The notes beneath the pieces were generated by a model, which had not been told where the DNA came from, ran no database searches, and saw only the letters and a program-made list of their open reading frames with translations. The translations under genes were made by a program, and so were the position numbers. This document shows, one piece after another, positions 26,259 through 37,393 of a DNA stretch of 64,000 bases (the stretch's first letter is position 1; each line of letters starts with the position of its first letter). The stretch lies in assembly GCA_001792895.1 (NCBI GenBank), contig MARA01000006.1, positions 1,426,001 to 1,490,000 of the forward strand, in the 5' to 3' direction. Source of the stretch: Lentinus brumalis (taxonomy: Eukaryota; Basidiomycota; Agaricomycetes; Polyporales; Polyporaceae).

Positions 26259-27794
26259 GTGGCCTGTGCGTGGCACCGCGTGTCGTGTTTGTCCTGCCCG
26301 AGACGCGTATAAGTGCCAGCTCGGACGGAGGACGGTCTCCAGCTCCAGCACTCGCTCTCTTACTTACCTTACACCATCCACCGGCCGCCCCCACCCCGCT
26401 CCCTCCAATACCGACCCCGGCTTCGCCAGCATCGTCGCCGTCATTCGCTCGCCGACTTTGTTCCCGTCGTCACTACATGACCGGCATGCCCGCCTCCGTC
26501 CCTCTCCATGGCCGACGCGGTGACTTCGGATGGGTCGTCCGTCGGACCCAGACTGCTCAGGTCAGTGCATCTGTCCGAGAGATCGAGGGCGCGAGAACTT
26601 ACGATTGTCGGCATGGTGAACAGGTGCAGGCAAGCTGCTCCGGACGGTGCTAGGCCACCGCGGGGGATGAGAGGAGTGTCGGGGAGAGACGAGTGTCAGC
26701 CGTGTGCGGGTGACGGACGGAGGGTGGTAGCTATAGCTGGTATACTCTAGTATAGCGAGCCGCGACAAGGTTTCGAGGCACGGGACAATGCTGGTGTGCC
26801 GCACCGGGGTTTGACGTGTTGCGCGAAGGAGGCGGTAGTGCTGTAGCGACGCGTTAGTCAGGTCAAACAGATCGTAGTCCGTGTACATACCGAGACCGCA
26901 ATGGAAAGCGTCGCTCCTGAGGATGCGAAGCGGTTGCACTGACGTACAAACGACGGCCATGATCACGGACGCATATCGTCCTTGCAACTTTGATCTTGTT
27001 GACTTGAGGGATTGAAAGTCCTCCGAGGGGACACTTGGAAGGGAGGATGCAAAGCTAAGCGGGAGATAAGAACATCACTATCATAGTAAGGAGACTCAGC
27101 ACGCACGTTGATGTAGACGGATGAGCGGGCTGCGCTCTGTCAATACGTGACGGGTACAGGCTGCAAGGAGAAGGAAAGGGACGAGGTAGACATGACCGTG
27201 TACGTTCTGCTGGCACGATCTGGGGCTCGGACTCGGTGGTGCACACATAATAGATGGATATATTGGCCTGTGCATACAACATGGACGAAGCTACTGGAAC
27301 GCACGAGTCGAGGCAGGTGTGCATGCACTGCGCAGGAGACAGAGGCGGAACCGACGAGACGGATGCAACGCAGAGGGAGGGACGGTACAGAGAGGAAGCG
27401 TGAAACTCACTGGAAGCACCTGGTCCGTCAACAACAACAGATCTCCTTCCCGCGAGCCGTCTTCCGAGTCTGTGGCGGGAACAGAGCTGATGTTGTGCGC
27501 ACTGCGAGGGCGGCCGCGGCCGGGAAGGAGTGCAGCGAGGGAGTAAGCGAGAAGAGAGGGAGGGACGCAGAAGCGAGGGAGTAAGCGAGAAGAGAGGGAG
27601 GGACGCAGAAGCGAGGGCTGGTGAGGGATGCAGGCGATCGAAGGGACGGGACAGAGACGCAGGCGGTCGCTCAAAGGCGGCGTGGGGCTGAGGGAGCGAC
27701 CGGTGGAAGACGAGAGCAGGCAGCCATGGAGCGACGCAAGTGAGAGAAGGGGGCGTCGAGCGCATACAGGCGTGGACCAGCGTCGGGCAGTCGG
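26259..27794. other. Unit 1 distal part, promoter-like signals, no confident gene
   Basis: About 1.5 kb shared with the other units (41953-43417, 52474-53938 and 62955-64000). On the plus strand GTATAAG at 26308 is followed by a CT-rich stretch and ATGs at 26478 and 26508, which looks like a basidiomycete promoter and start. On the minus strand a start at 26617 reads MPTI and then GTAAGT. Neither could be extended into a recognisable protein. Minus-strand frames here may include 5' exons of the unknown gene whose 3' exons are at 15136-15370. Confidence 0.35.
27535..27610 (+). repeat. 38-bp tandem duplication, two copies
   Basis: Two perfect adjacent copies of a 38-bp purine-rich segment (27535-27572 and 27573-27610). 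Units 2 and 3 carry a single copy of the same segment. Confidence 0.85.
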
Positions 27795-27914
27795 ACCTGG
27801 TTACGGCGGCGGCGGGTTGCTGTTGTAGTCCATGATGCTCGTGAACGCAGTCGTAGCAGAGAGGGTGGCGGCAGAGAGTGAAGGGGATGACTGGGAATTA
27901 GCAAGCGCAGCCAT
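27795..27914 (-). pseudogene. Truncated BAX-inhibitor exon 1, unit 2
   Basis: First 40 or so codons of the BAX-inhibitor gene (MAALANSQSSPSLSAATL, then MDYNSNPPPP), cut at the unit border. The rest of the gene is absent here. Matching fragments sit at about 43418-43527 (unit 3) and 53939-54048 (unit 4), where the proline codons are lost. Confidence 0.8.
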
Positions 27915-28186
27915 CGCAGTTCCCCTGCATTCGGGCGTCTCGTACTCTGACGTCGGTTCTAGAAGTCTGAAGGACCCACGTGCTTGCACTGCTTTCCGTA
28001 GCGCTGGGGTTAGGGGTTGTATATCGTCAATTGACCGGACAAGCACGCAAACTTGCCACACACCTCTTCGATTACAGATACTGTATGCTGACTATGCTAT
28101 GACCGGACAGGAACCTCGGTTCAGACCACCACTCATGTCCACTGAACTATATCTCCCCGATAACTCACTCCTGACCACACACAACC

Positions 28187-30087
28187 ATGACTTTGCGCTC
28201 CCGGAGCACCTCTGCACGACCTGGGTCGCACCATGAGACGGACCATCTGCTAGCGAAGAAGGCGAGGGTCAAACCAAACCCCTTACCCAAGTTCCAGCTC
28301 GCAGTCATCTACGCGATTAAGCTCACCCTGCCTATCGCCCATACCCAAGCTATGCCCTACTACAACGTATTGATAGGCAAATTGGCCGCGTCGGAAGGCG
28401 CAGACACCGGATACTACAGCGGAGTAACGGTCAGTAACCGTCTCGGTTAAGTCAGACCGTCGCTCGCTAAAGCCGGGATGACTTCGTAGCATAGCGTCGC
28501 CTCTGTGGCGACCTTTATCAGCATGTTCGTCTGGGGCAGACTGTCTGGTGCGCCCGGACCCTGTGACGCCACGGTTCCAGGCTGATAGCCTCGGGTTGTG
28601 CAGACAGCTGGGGCCGCCGACCCGTCATCTTCCTCGGAACTGCTGTGACCGCGTTCTTCACGCTCGGCTTTGGCTTATCTGGGTCCCTGGCAGGACTCAT
28701 TCTCAATCGTATGCTCGGTTCGTGAAGCTTCGACGGGTCGGAGATTACGGCTTGGCTGACATAGTGCACAGCTGGCTTCTTCCACGGCATCACGGGTGCC
28801 ATCCACTCGGTCGTTGGGGAGCTTTGCGACGAGACTAACGAGTCCATTGCATTCCCGCTGTACGACATCATATCTGCCCTAGGCTTTGTTATCGGGTAAG
28901 TGTATCCTCATTCAACGGGTAGGACTGCGGATGGTTGTAAATGTATGACTATAACGGCCCGACAGCCCCTTGATTGGAGGGACGTTCGAGAACCCAGCCA
29001 AACGGTGGCCAAATGTGTTCTCTAGCCCGCTTTGGCACAAATATCCCTATCTCCTCCCGTGTCTGATTTCCTCAATCCTATCCGCCGGCGCAGCGCTCCT
29101 GGCCGTATTCGTGTTGGAGGAGGTATGTGGGCTTCCGATTCCTGGGAGGATGCTGGGTCACGAATTCATACGCGCAGACTCTTCCAGCAAAGCAGAAGCA
29201 TCTGATCATAGACGAAGAACCGGCGGTAGTGGCGACGTCCAGCGCCTCCATCATCGAGCTACCCGAGGAGGACGTCAAGCCACATAGTGTGAGGGAGCTG
29301 CTCTCGATACCCGTGCTGCGGGCAGTCTTCGCGTCGAGCAGTGCACTGGGGTTCGCTGGATCTGCGTTCAACAGCGGGTTCATCCTGATGGCCTATACCC
29401 CCTCGAGCAAGGCGGACTCGCGCTATCTGTGCGTTCGCCCCGTCTAGACATCCGTATGTGCTTCAGCGCGCTGATACTTTACGTCCGGCTCTAGCCCTCG
29501 CAGATTGGGCGCGCGTTGTCTGGCATGGGAGCCGTCTCCATCCCACTCAAGCTCTGCATGCCCGTGCTGCTCCGGCGGTTCGGCACACTCAACGTCTTCG
29601 ACTTTGCCATGCTCGCGTGGACGGCGTGTTTCCTCTCCATGCCGCTGGCGTCGTGGGTCGCACAAGCGTCCGTGGCTACTATACCCATTGACGGCTTCAT
29701 CGAGGCGAAGTACAGGGAGGGCAGCGCTGCGGAGTGGGCGAGCGTCGCACTGACGCTGTTCCTCTCGAGGCTCGGTTGTCTCGCGTTTTCGTACGTTGCA
29801 CGGCTTCACTCCCGGGGAGCTCTCGGCTGACGAAGCATACTCACCCGCAGGATTATTATGATACTCACCCGGGACCACACCCCCGGGCATGCGTCTCTCG
29901 GACGGCGAATGGACTTGCGGAGCTCGCGCAGTCTCTCGCCGGCGCCGTGGACCCACCGTGATCAGCTCGCTGTTCGCGATCTCGGCGAAGAAGCATCTGC
30001 TGGGCGGATACATGTGGGTCGTATTTATGCTCGTTTTCCGCGTTCGGGAGCTGGATGGTCAAGCGGATCAGGAAGTATTGCGACTGA
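28187..30087 (+). pseudogene. MFS transporter (DHA1-like), copy 2, several frameshifts
   Basis: Same eight-exon layout as copy 1: 28187-28429, 28490-28547, 28604-28717, 28772-28895, 28966-29122, 29178-29428, 29495-29790 and 29851-30087. Most of exons 1-6 is identical to copy 1. Motif A and the GFFHGITGAIHSVVGELCDE block are intact. It is the most damaged copy. One C is missing in the C run at about 29402 (MAYTP region). In exon 8 single bases are missing near 29900 and 29947 and two bases near 30033, so the last helix is not in frame. It cannot give a full-length carrier unless these are sequence errors. Confidence 0.8.
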
Positions 30088-32171
30088 GGTGCGATGTTGT
30101 ACAGTAGACTAGGAGAGATGTCGCCGGGACCCGAGGCGCGTGCGTGCGTGCGGCAGAGATGTTCGGGTGCTAGCAGCGTATCAGCGGAGTGCGAACAAGG
30201 CGCACCAGATGCAAGCTCGACCTTAGGGTGCTTTCTGGGGCCTATAGGGACGTTCTGGGGCCTATAGGGACGTTCTGGCCTATAGGGACGAGGAGGTGTT
30301 CTGGACTAGGACGGAGGGCCGCAGTATGTAGCAGAGGTGGCAGAAATATATTTTGTCCTCTCGACATACAGAGATGCGGTCTCGAGGAGTGCACTGTGTG
30401 CTGAGATAGCGACTGAGACAGTCCCGGGTGTCGCTCGAGCCGCAAACTTAGATACAAGCATATATTTTCGTAGAGGTCTGCTACCATACACGAGTGCTAC
30501 GGGGCGGGAACGTGCGGTTCTGGCGCACTTTGCGTCCGGACGTGCACGGGCGCCTATCCTGCGACCTTCCGCATTCCACCAAGTCCGCGGATGCGCTCTC
30601 GACGACTGTGCCAGCCGCTGTGTGCCTCCCGCTATGTGCCGTTCACCGTGCCATGTGTGTGTCCCTGCGCAGATATTATCCATCAGCACTAGCCTCTAGG
30701 CTCTCGGGGATCGGACTTGTCTGCTCACCTGCAACCCTCGGGAACTCCGGCGCGCCGAAGCAGGCTTATAGAGTCGACGGCTCAACGGCGTAGATGCTCT
30801 GCAAGTTACCAGTAGGTGAGAGTTCTCGCACTGCCAGAGAGAGGTAGTAAGTAAGCGGTAGTACTCACCAGTTAACGGCCGCCAGCGTCCTCGCGCTGGA
30901 GTGTCGGGATACGAAGCCGAGGAGATAGTACATACATATGTCGTCTCGAGCGTGCGCGGGCGTAATCCACACGGCGCACCGGGTGCGTACCAGTCATGAG
31001 AGACCCGAGGACTCACCGCACTGTATGAGATGGTCGGGGACTCTGGGAGCGTGAAACCCAGATCCCTGTGCCATCTACGAATTCTTCGACATGGTCCCAG
31101 AGGACGAGATGGATCTCCGACGCCATCGCGCCCGGCAGGAACACTAGACGTCGACAGACAGTTAGTATGTCGGTGATACTTGAACACTTCAAGGTACGTA
31201 CCGGTTATTGCGGAGCTCTAGGGCCGACACGACATGAAGATACGGACTCGCACCTGTTGACGAGGGGTACGCATGCCTGGTGTCTGCCGAGAGGCCAGAC
31301 TCTTGGAATTCGAGACTGGTGCAGTTGTAGACGGTGAGCGATCATGCCTGTGACAGTGCGCGGAGAACGGTGTACGTACTCAGAGCGTGGTAGATCCAGA
31401 TGGTACTGGCAGCCCGGGGAGACGGCGAACCGAGATGTTGCATGCGGGCACAGTGACGGTGGGGCTCGCTGCGTCATGTTGCAAAGCTGAACAGTGAGGT
31501 CAGTACTGCGCTCATGCGGCGACACCTTTGAGCTAGTAGAAGAACTCACATGATAAACGCGGACGGCACAACCTGTCGGGCCCGGGAGGAGAGCTCGCAA
31601 GACGTGCAATGCAAACAAAGCCCGCCGGAGGACTGTGACTGTGTGAAGCGGGGTCCTGGACCACCGAGCAGTAGATGCCGGTCAGGCGATCTAGAGGACC
31701 CGCAAGCTGAAGGAAATGGGAGCTTGAAGTGCATCTCCTGCGACTGTCAGCGAGGCGGAGACGCTGCAAGGGCGCGGCGCCAGCAAGTCAATTCAGAACA
31801 CATACCTGTATTTCCTCGAGTCGACGAGGTCTCTTCCGTCGCTCTCCACAGCCTGAGCGTGCAATTGTGTGAGACAGTGAGTGTGAAGGATCGAGCAAGG
31901 AATAAGGCTGGAGAACCAGTTCTGAAGGCGGGAGAGGGCGGGAGGGAGGAGGACAGAGACAGAGGAGCCCGAGACCATTGCTGGCATGGCTCGGGATTGT
32001 CCGCCCGAGAACAGCCAAAAAAACTGTGTCTCCGTTCCACGCTTCGATCGTCCGCGTGTGTCGCAAGGTCCTGTAGACATCGGCTGTGAGGTGGCTAACA
32101 TCACACACCTCTTATTGACGTACACCTGCGGCTCTGACCCAGACTGCCAACAGCACTCAAAGGCTGCAAGC
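30088..32171. other. Unit 2 spacer, left part
   Basis: Counterpart of 9128-11191, nearly identical from about 30500 on. No assignable gene. It ends exactly at the retrotransposon insertion point, after aggctgcaagc. Confidence 0.5.
30233..30290 (+). repeat. 20-bp tandem repeat, three copies, unit 2 only
   Basis: Two 20-bp copies and one 18-bp copy of ttctggggcctatagggacg. The other units have a single copy downstream of the MFS stop, so this is a local expansion. Confidence 0.85.
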
Positions 32172-32248
32172 TCCAACTTCGTCGTCCAGCTCGTTTAACT
32201 GCGGGTCTGCGTGGTCGTCAACTCAGGTTGATGGGGTTGGGCTAGGGC
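32172..32248 (-). repeat. Split direct repeat B2 (element 3' end)
   Basis: 77 bp, identical to 32521-32597. It forms the 3' terminus of the retrotransposon and abuts the flank aggctgcaagc. Confidence 0.9.
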
Positions 32249-32355
32249 AAGGCAGCGGGCGCAGACGGAGCTGACGAGGGCCGGTGGATACAGAACCGCG
32301 AGAAGCAATATATATATTCCGAGTGCTGTCGAGCGAACAGGGCGTGGCGGGCGGG

Positions 32356-32520
32356 TGCGAATATTACGCTACGTGAGGCGGGAGACTGGAGCTCGCGGGG
32401 TGCGGACTCGCGAGCGTTGTGGTGGTAAGAAGAGAAAACTTCGCTGCTAGTAGCGCTCGCGCGGACGCTCAGTTGGACGAGCGGTGCCGGCCTCTCGGGT
32501 TCGGCCGGCCCCTTCATGAA
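32356..32520 (-). repeat. Split direct repeat A2
   Basis: 165 bp, identical to 37394-37558. It is directly joined to B1 at 32521. Confidence 0.9.
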
Positions 32521-32597
32521 TCCAACTTCGTCGTCCAGCTCGTTTAACTGCGGGTCTGCGTGGTCGTCAACTCAGGTTGATGGGGTTGGGCTAGGGC
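32521..32597 (-). repeat. Split direct repeat B1
   Basis: 77 bp, identical to 32172-32248. It follows the recombinase gene in element orientation. Confidence 0.9.
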
Positions 32598-32706
32598 CTG
32601 AAAGGCACGGACGCGGTGGAGGTCGAGCCTCCCACCCGTGAGAGAGCAGCTGAGGCGTCCGCGGCTGACCTTCGCCGCACAGCCCAAACCCAAATAGCCG
32701 AAGTGG

Positions 32707-33783
32707 TCAGAATTCGTAGTTGCTAGCTAGGTGCGCTACATGGTGCGATGCTACCTGCTCAAACGCTCGGATATACACTTCGTATGCTAACGATCTCCAG
32801 CGGCCTAGCAAGCGAACCACCTCCGGACTGACACCCTGGGAGAGGTAGAATGACGCTCCTCCAATCCGGAAGGAGTGGCCGAACGTGGTACCAAAGCCGA
32901 GCGCGGTGAACTTCGCATTGATGAACGCGAGTGCGGTGTCCCGGATCATAGGCCGCACCGAGCCCCGACTGTCGCGCCAAGAGAACAGCGGGTCTGCGGT
33001 GCCAGCAGGAACCACGGCAGCGAGGTGCCGCAAAGCTTCAATCGGGCAGAGGGAGTCTTGCTGTGTCAGGAAGACGTGCTGCACCTCGCCGGCCTTGGCC
33101 GTCTTGGCCGACGGGAGGTCCAATCTGGCATACGGTTGGCCGTTGAGGTCCGTGCCAAAGAGCGCGTTAGCCCGAGTGAGGTGGAGTGCTGGTGAGAACG
33201 CGCTACGGGACCGCACGGTCACCTCCCCAAAGCGCATGACGCCCCAGAACGCGGCCGACGCGATTGCCCAGATACAGGCTTCGAATGGGTCGGATAGGTC
33301 CAAAGAGCTCTTCAAGCGCTCCAACATCCGAAGTGAAACGGGCGGCCGGGGTGGGCGTGTGCGCCGGTGTCCTTGGATGTTGGCGAGGCCGCGCAGCGAC
33401 CAGTTGATGCGGTCGCGGTCGGTCTCCGAGAGCGGCGGGGGCCACCCTTGAGCAATGTGCCATGCCCGGATCGCGTCGAGATACTTCCCTGCGGTGCGCA
33501 CCGATACCGGTTCGAATGGAACGTCGCCAGCCATAGTTACGTCATGAATGGATGGGTCAGCAACGGCCCACAGGCAGAATGAATGGATCAGTGCAAAGGA
33601 CGCTGGCAGGCGGGCCGCCTCGGGGATGGAAAAGGCATCACAAAAAACGTGGAATTTTCGCAGGCCAGAACCGTAGCTCGTGAGTGTGCCACCGCGCAAG
33701 GAGGCGTGTGCTGCGTCAGAGAGGAGATTGGTAAGGAGGGGTGGTCGATCGTTGATAGAGGTGGCATGTGAACCCCTTTCCAC
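32707..33783 (-). CDS. Tyrosine recombinase of the Ngaro-like element
   Basis: Single-exon 358-aa tyrosine recombinase, which integrates the circular DNA copy of the element. The N-terminal half is a SAM-like core-binding region (LRKFHVFCDAF, AGKYLDAIRAWH). The catalytic half has the first arginine in FWGVMRFGE (R184), HSFR (H303, R306), GRW (327-329) and the AYEVYIR tyrosine (Y334 or Y337). All catalytic positions are present and the frame is intact. It starts about 120 bp after the stop of the polyprotein in element orientation. Alternative: a Crypton recombinase, but the adjacent RT-RNase H and split direct repeats argue against that. Confidence 0.88.
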   Translation of the reverse strand: MERGSHATSINDRPPLLTNLLSDAAHASLRGGTLTSYGSGLRKFHVFCDAFSIPEAARLPASFALIHSFCLWAVADPSIHDVTMAGDVPFEPVSVRTAGKYLDAIRAWHIAQGWPPPLSETDRDRINWSLRGLANIQGHRRTRPPRPPVSLRMLERLKSSLDLSDPFEACIWAIASAAFWGVMRFGEVTVRSRSAFSPALHLTRANALFGTDLNGQPYARLDLPSAKTAKAGEVQHVFLTQQDSLCPIEALRHLAAVVPAGTADPLFSWRDSRGSVRPMIRDTALAFINAKFTALGFGTTFGHSFRIGGASFYLSQGVSPEVVRLLGRWRSLAYEVYIRAFEQVASHHVAHLASNYEF

Positions 33784-33904
33784 GCAAAGATGCGTTGATC
33801 GGAAGGAACTGGGGGGCGCAATGAGGACAGATTGAGCGGGATGTGGCCGATTTCCTCGCGGACGGCGGGTTCGGAAGGCTGCGTGGGAGGGTGCAACCGG
33901 AAGC

Positions 33905-36900
33905 CTACTGCGGGGAAGGCCACGAGACCAAGAGGTCCTGCAGGCTGGGTGGCAGCGAGAAGTTGCTGCGCGAAGTCGCCTGTGGGAACTTGGCTAGGAA
34001 ACCCGAAATATCGCCGCGCGAAAGGGCGTCGGCAGCGTTCTCCTCGCTTGCAATGTACACTGCGCGCAGTGAGCGTCGCTGCTCGGCGAGGGCAGCGTAA
34101 ATTCGCTTGAGTACCTGGTTGGCTGCAGAGGAGCGTGAGCGGCCATTGTTGATGATGTGGACGACGCCCATGTTGTCCGAGCGCACGAGTATGCGAGACT
34201 GGTGGCAGTCGAGTGCGTCCAGAATACCATGATGACGAGCGAGGGCGAGCCCAAGCTCGACCGCCAATGCCTCCGCCCATCCAATGTCGAAACGCTTGCG
34301 CGGCCCGACCGTAACGCCCGCGGCATACCGCCAGACTGCCCAGAAGCGGCCCACTACCACACCAATCCCGAAGGAAGAGCTCGCGTCGCCCCACCAGCCG
34401 ATGTCCACTGGTTCCGGGTGTGCGAGTGGAAGGGAGTTGGGTAGGACGTCCAGGAGCTCGGATATCCACCGCAAGTCCGCCTGCAGGGTGGATGGAGCGG
34501 CCAAGGCTGCCCGGTGAGACTCGAATCGCTCCGCAAAGCGGCCTGCAGTCTGTACGAAAGGCCGGATGAGAGGGAATATTGTGGCTGTGTACACGAGCTT
34601 GCCATGGAGGCTGGCCGCTTGCTGCCGTGTCGCCCGATGGCCGGGTTGAAGCCACTCGTCTATCAGCGAGCGAATCGCAGCGAGCTTCTCGAGCGGGAGG
34701 GCAACGGTGAGGGCTTGGAGGTCCCAGTCGAGACCGATGAACCGCTGGATGGAGGCGAAGTAGCGGACCTTGGCCAGGCTCCACGGGACCCCGAGAGCCG
34801 CTGTGATCTCCATAAATTGCTGCTCTGTGAAGGATTGGTGTGGGAGACGGATGACGAGAAAATCGTCTACCCACTTAAGAATAAGCTCGTAGCCCCGTGC
34901 TTTGTATATGGCGACTAACATGTCTGCGATAGATCCGAAGACGCCAGCGCTAGAGGCCAGGCCGAAGCAGAGTGCACGGTCGACGAAGATTTGTCCTCGC
35001 CACGCGACGCACAGGGCGTTCTGCTGGTCGGGCCGAACGGGCGTTATGCGGTATGCTGACGAGACGTCGAACGTCGCGGCAACGGAGCCCGGCGGCAGGC
35101 CGAGCAGCAACGCAGACACCTTATCGAAGGAGCCCCATGCGGTAGGGAACTCATCGGAGTTAACGCTGGCATTGACGGACAGTACATCGGGCTACGTAAG
35201 CACGGGACGTTATACATTACACGTTAGAGCAAGAGATACAACGGCGTACATCATTACGGGGGTACGAAAGGTCTTGAACAAGACGGAATTTTGTCGAGTG
35301 CGGCTTCGGCACCAGGCCCAGCGGGGCGGTGCGGAACGGGCCGATGATGCGCTCGAGGTTGGTTGGTTCGAAGCCTGAGGAGTAGCGGCCGGCCGCTTGC
35401 TCCTCGGCGATGTATGAGTCGATAAAGGTTTCGTCTAAGGCGGATGAGGCGTGATTGGGAAAAACGAGTGTAGAGAGGACAGGATCGCGGATTCCAACGT
35501 CAAAACCGTGGCGCAGGCCACGGACGACGTGCGCCCACTGGTCAGCCAGCCCCAGCTCCAGCAGAGTGCGCTCGACGGCGTCGACCCTGAGGGGCGTGAC
35601 CACCCAGCGGGGATCAGACGCGAGGGCAGGCGTTAGCGCCGTGGGAGGTGGTGCCGCAGATACTACAGCCGTGGAAGTATGTGCAGCGGGTGGCGTCCTT
35701 GCAGGTACCGCGGAGTGCGAAGTTGAAGCAGTAAGGCTCTCCGTTGGGCGACATGAGGGCGTTCGGGCTGCTGGCTCCGGCGTGGATGGGCGCGCATGGG
35801 TGGTGGCAACCGTGGTACTGTTGGGGCAGGTGGAGGGGAAGTGCTCGGACTTGCCGCATCGAAAGCAATGGGAGGGCCTCCCTTCTGGCTTCCCTTCGGT
35901 ACGAGGCCGCTTCCGTGCTCCGGAGTCCTGACTCGAGGCGACAGGGGCGGGACGCCTGACGGGAGCTGTGGAACCGCGCGGTACCGCGGAGCGGACGATG
36001 GACTGTACATACAGCTCGGCTCTGCGACAGGAGAGGTCCGTCGAGATCGAGCGTATACGTTCCATGTTCGGCGTCGCCAGATCGATGGTGGGATCGGCGG
36101 CGGCCATCTCCCGCTCCAGGATATCGTAGCGGAGTGCTGCAGCCCAGCCATACTCGCGGGCAAACTGGGGGACGCGGGCGTGGTGAGCATGCAGAGCGTC
36201 AGCCCGGGCGTCGCCGTGGTACTGCCGTACGAGGGGCTCGATGGAGGAGCTGGCAGACAGCCACTCCTCAGACGGCAGGTCGTCTTCACCGGCACGGTCG
36301 AGGGCTTGCGACGCTGTCAGGGCGGACAGCACGCTGTCGTTCTCCGTCGGCGCGACAGACAGGCGGGCCTTCGTGGTCAGCTGCGAGTAAGGCACATAAT
36401 GGCCGAGTCGAACAGCCCGCACCACCTTCGGTGGTACCGCTAAAAAGGAGAAAGCAACGTCAGCGACGTGTGCTGTGTAGGGTGCGATAGGCGATAAACG
36501 TGTGCGTGCGTGAACGCGTGCGTGTGGCGTGCGTGAACGCGTGCGTGTGGCGTGCGTGAACGCGAGCGTGTGGCGTGCGTGAACGCGAACGTGTGGCGTG
36601 CGTGAACGCGGGCGTGTTGCGTGCGCGAACGCAGGCATGCTATGCATGTACGTGTACGTGGGACGGAGGAGGGAAGGGACTTACGGAGTGCGAGTGTATC
36701 CGCCTTCTTGCCTGGCACGATAGCCGGCAGTGTCACAGTCTGCTGCGGCGCGACGTCGCGCACCGCAGACGCCAACAGGCGTGCGCGGTCCACTTCGTCA
36801 GCGGATGCCACCAGTGCAGCTGTGAGCGGAGCGTCCGAGGCGGCGGCGGGAGCGGGTGGCGCTACAGCGGGAGCAGCTCCGGCGCGAGCGACTATGGCCT

Positions 36901-37330
36901 CGAGTTCTTTGATACGGGCTTCGAGCAGGGCCCTGTACTCGACGCCGGAGATGGACCGGGGGGCAGCGGGAGGCACGCTGGACGCTGCTGTCGCCGCTGC
37001 CGGGCCGGCGCCGCCTGATGCGGCCGTCGAAGCCGCTGCCCCGGGTGCCGAGGCTGGAGCATTGGTTGGGTTGGCAGTCGAGGAACCCGGTGTCTGGGTC
37101 GTGGTCGCTGGTGGAGGCACGGATTGAGCGCCGGTCGACGGTGCCACGGAGGCGGGCCCGGGAGCCTTGTTTTGGGTTGCGGGGCCTGGTTGTGGGTCCT
37201 CCTGCGGGGCAGCGGCCGCGGCCGCGGCGTCGGTTGCTGTTTTGGTGGTCCTGCGCGTGGTGCGAGGTTCGACCGGTGGTTTGGGACCACCAGCCGGCAG
37301 GGCGAGGTTCGTAGGTATGTTGAAAGACAT
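33905..37330 (-). CDS. Gag-RT-RNase H polyprotein of the Ngaro-like element, two introns
   Basis: Exons 37330-36685, 36439-35250 and 35191-33905 join in phase to one 1040-aa frame. Introns are 245 bp (GTAAGT...TTTAG) and 58 bp (GTACGC...GTAG). The N-terminus is an Ala/Pro/Thr-rich Gag with a predicted helix (YRALLEARIKELEAIVARAG), then a CCHC knuckle CFRCGKSEHFPSTC. Reverse transcriptase begins around APLGLVPKPHSTKFRLVQDL, with TFDVSSAYR and the WVDD active site. RNase H follows: WWGDASSSFG, AEALAVELGLALA, VRSDNMGVVHIIN and the terminal SEENAADALSRGD. A second zinc-finger block lies in another frame inside exon 2 (see 35614-35778), so the true Gag/Pol junction may differ from this simple fusion. 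Translation could start at the ATG at 37330. RT and RNase H are intact. Confidence 0.8.
35614..35778 (-). other. Zinc-finger cassette in an alternative frame inside gag-pol
   Basis: In a frame different from the surrounding polyprotein the minus strand reads a C-x7-C-x5-C-x3-H finger (YCFNFALRGTC, CTYFHGC) followed by a CCHC knuckle (CSICGTTSHGANAC) and then a stop at 35614. Such finger pairs are typical of Gag in fungal elements. This may be the real Gag C-terminus, with Pol in the other frame. Confidence 0.6.
36506..36643. repeat. 23-bp minisatellite in the Gag intron
   Basis: About five copies of a 23-bp unit starting gtgcgtgaacgcg, then a diverged copy. It lies wholly inside the 245-bp intron (36684-36440) of the retrotransposon polyprotein gene, which explains that intron's unusual length. 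Confidence 0.85.
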
Positions 37331-37393
37331 AGGCGGGAAGATTACTGGCGTGTAGCGTAGCGAAGCAGAGGAGAGTTGTAGGATAGCAAATTA

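Noticed and set aside
26308..26750. Plus-strand gene start with TATA, CT-rich leader and ATG
   Set aside because: The start is plausible but no downstream exon could be joined, and the opposite strand has an equally good start; kept only as a note.
32172..32597. LTRs of a Gypsy or Copia element
   Set aside because: The repeats are split in A/B order, there is no target duplication, no integrase and no protease; a tyrosine recombinase is present instead.
32707..33783. Recombinase gene as a Crypton DNA transposon
   Set aside because: It is followed by RT-RNase H and flanked by split direct repeats, so it belongs to a tyrosine-recombinase retrotransposon.
33588..34874. 428-codon open frame overlapping RT and recombinase
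   Set aside because: It is in another frame over the RNase H region, has no domain and is explained by GC-rich coding sequence.
36506..36643. CRISPR-like or coding repeat
   Set aside because: Copies are directly adjacent without spacers and lie inside an intron, so it is a minisatellite.
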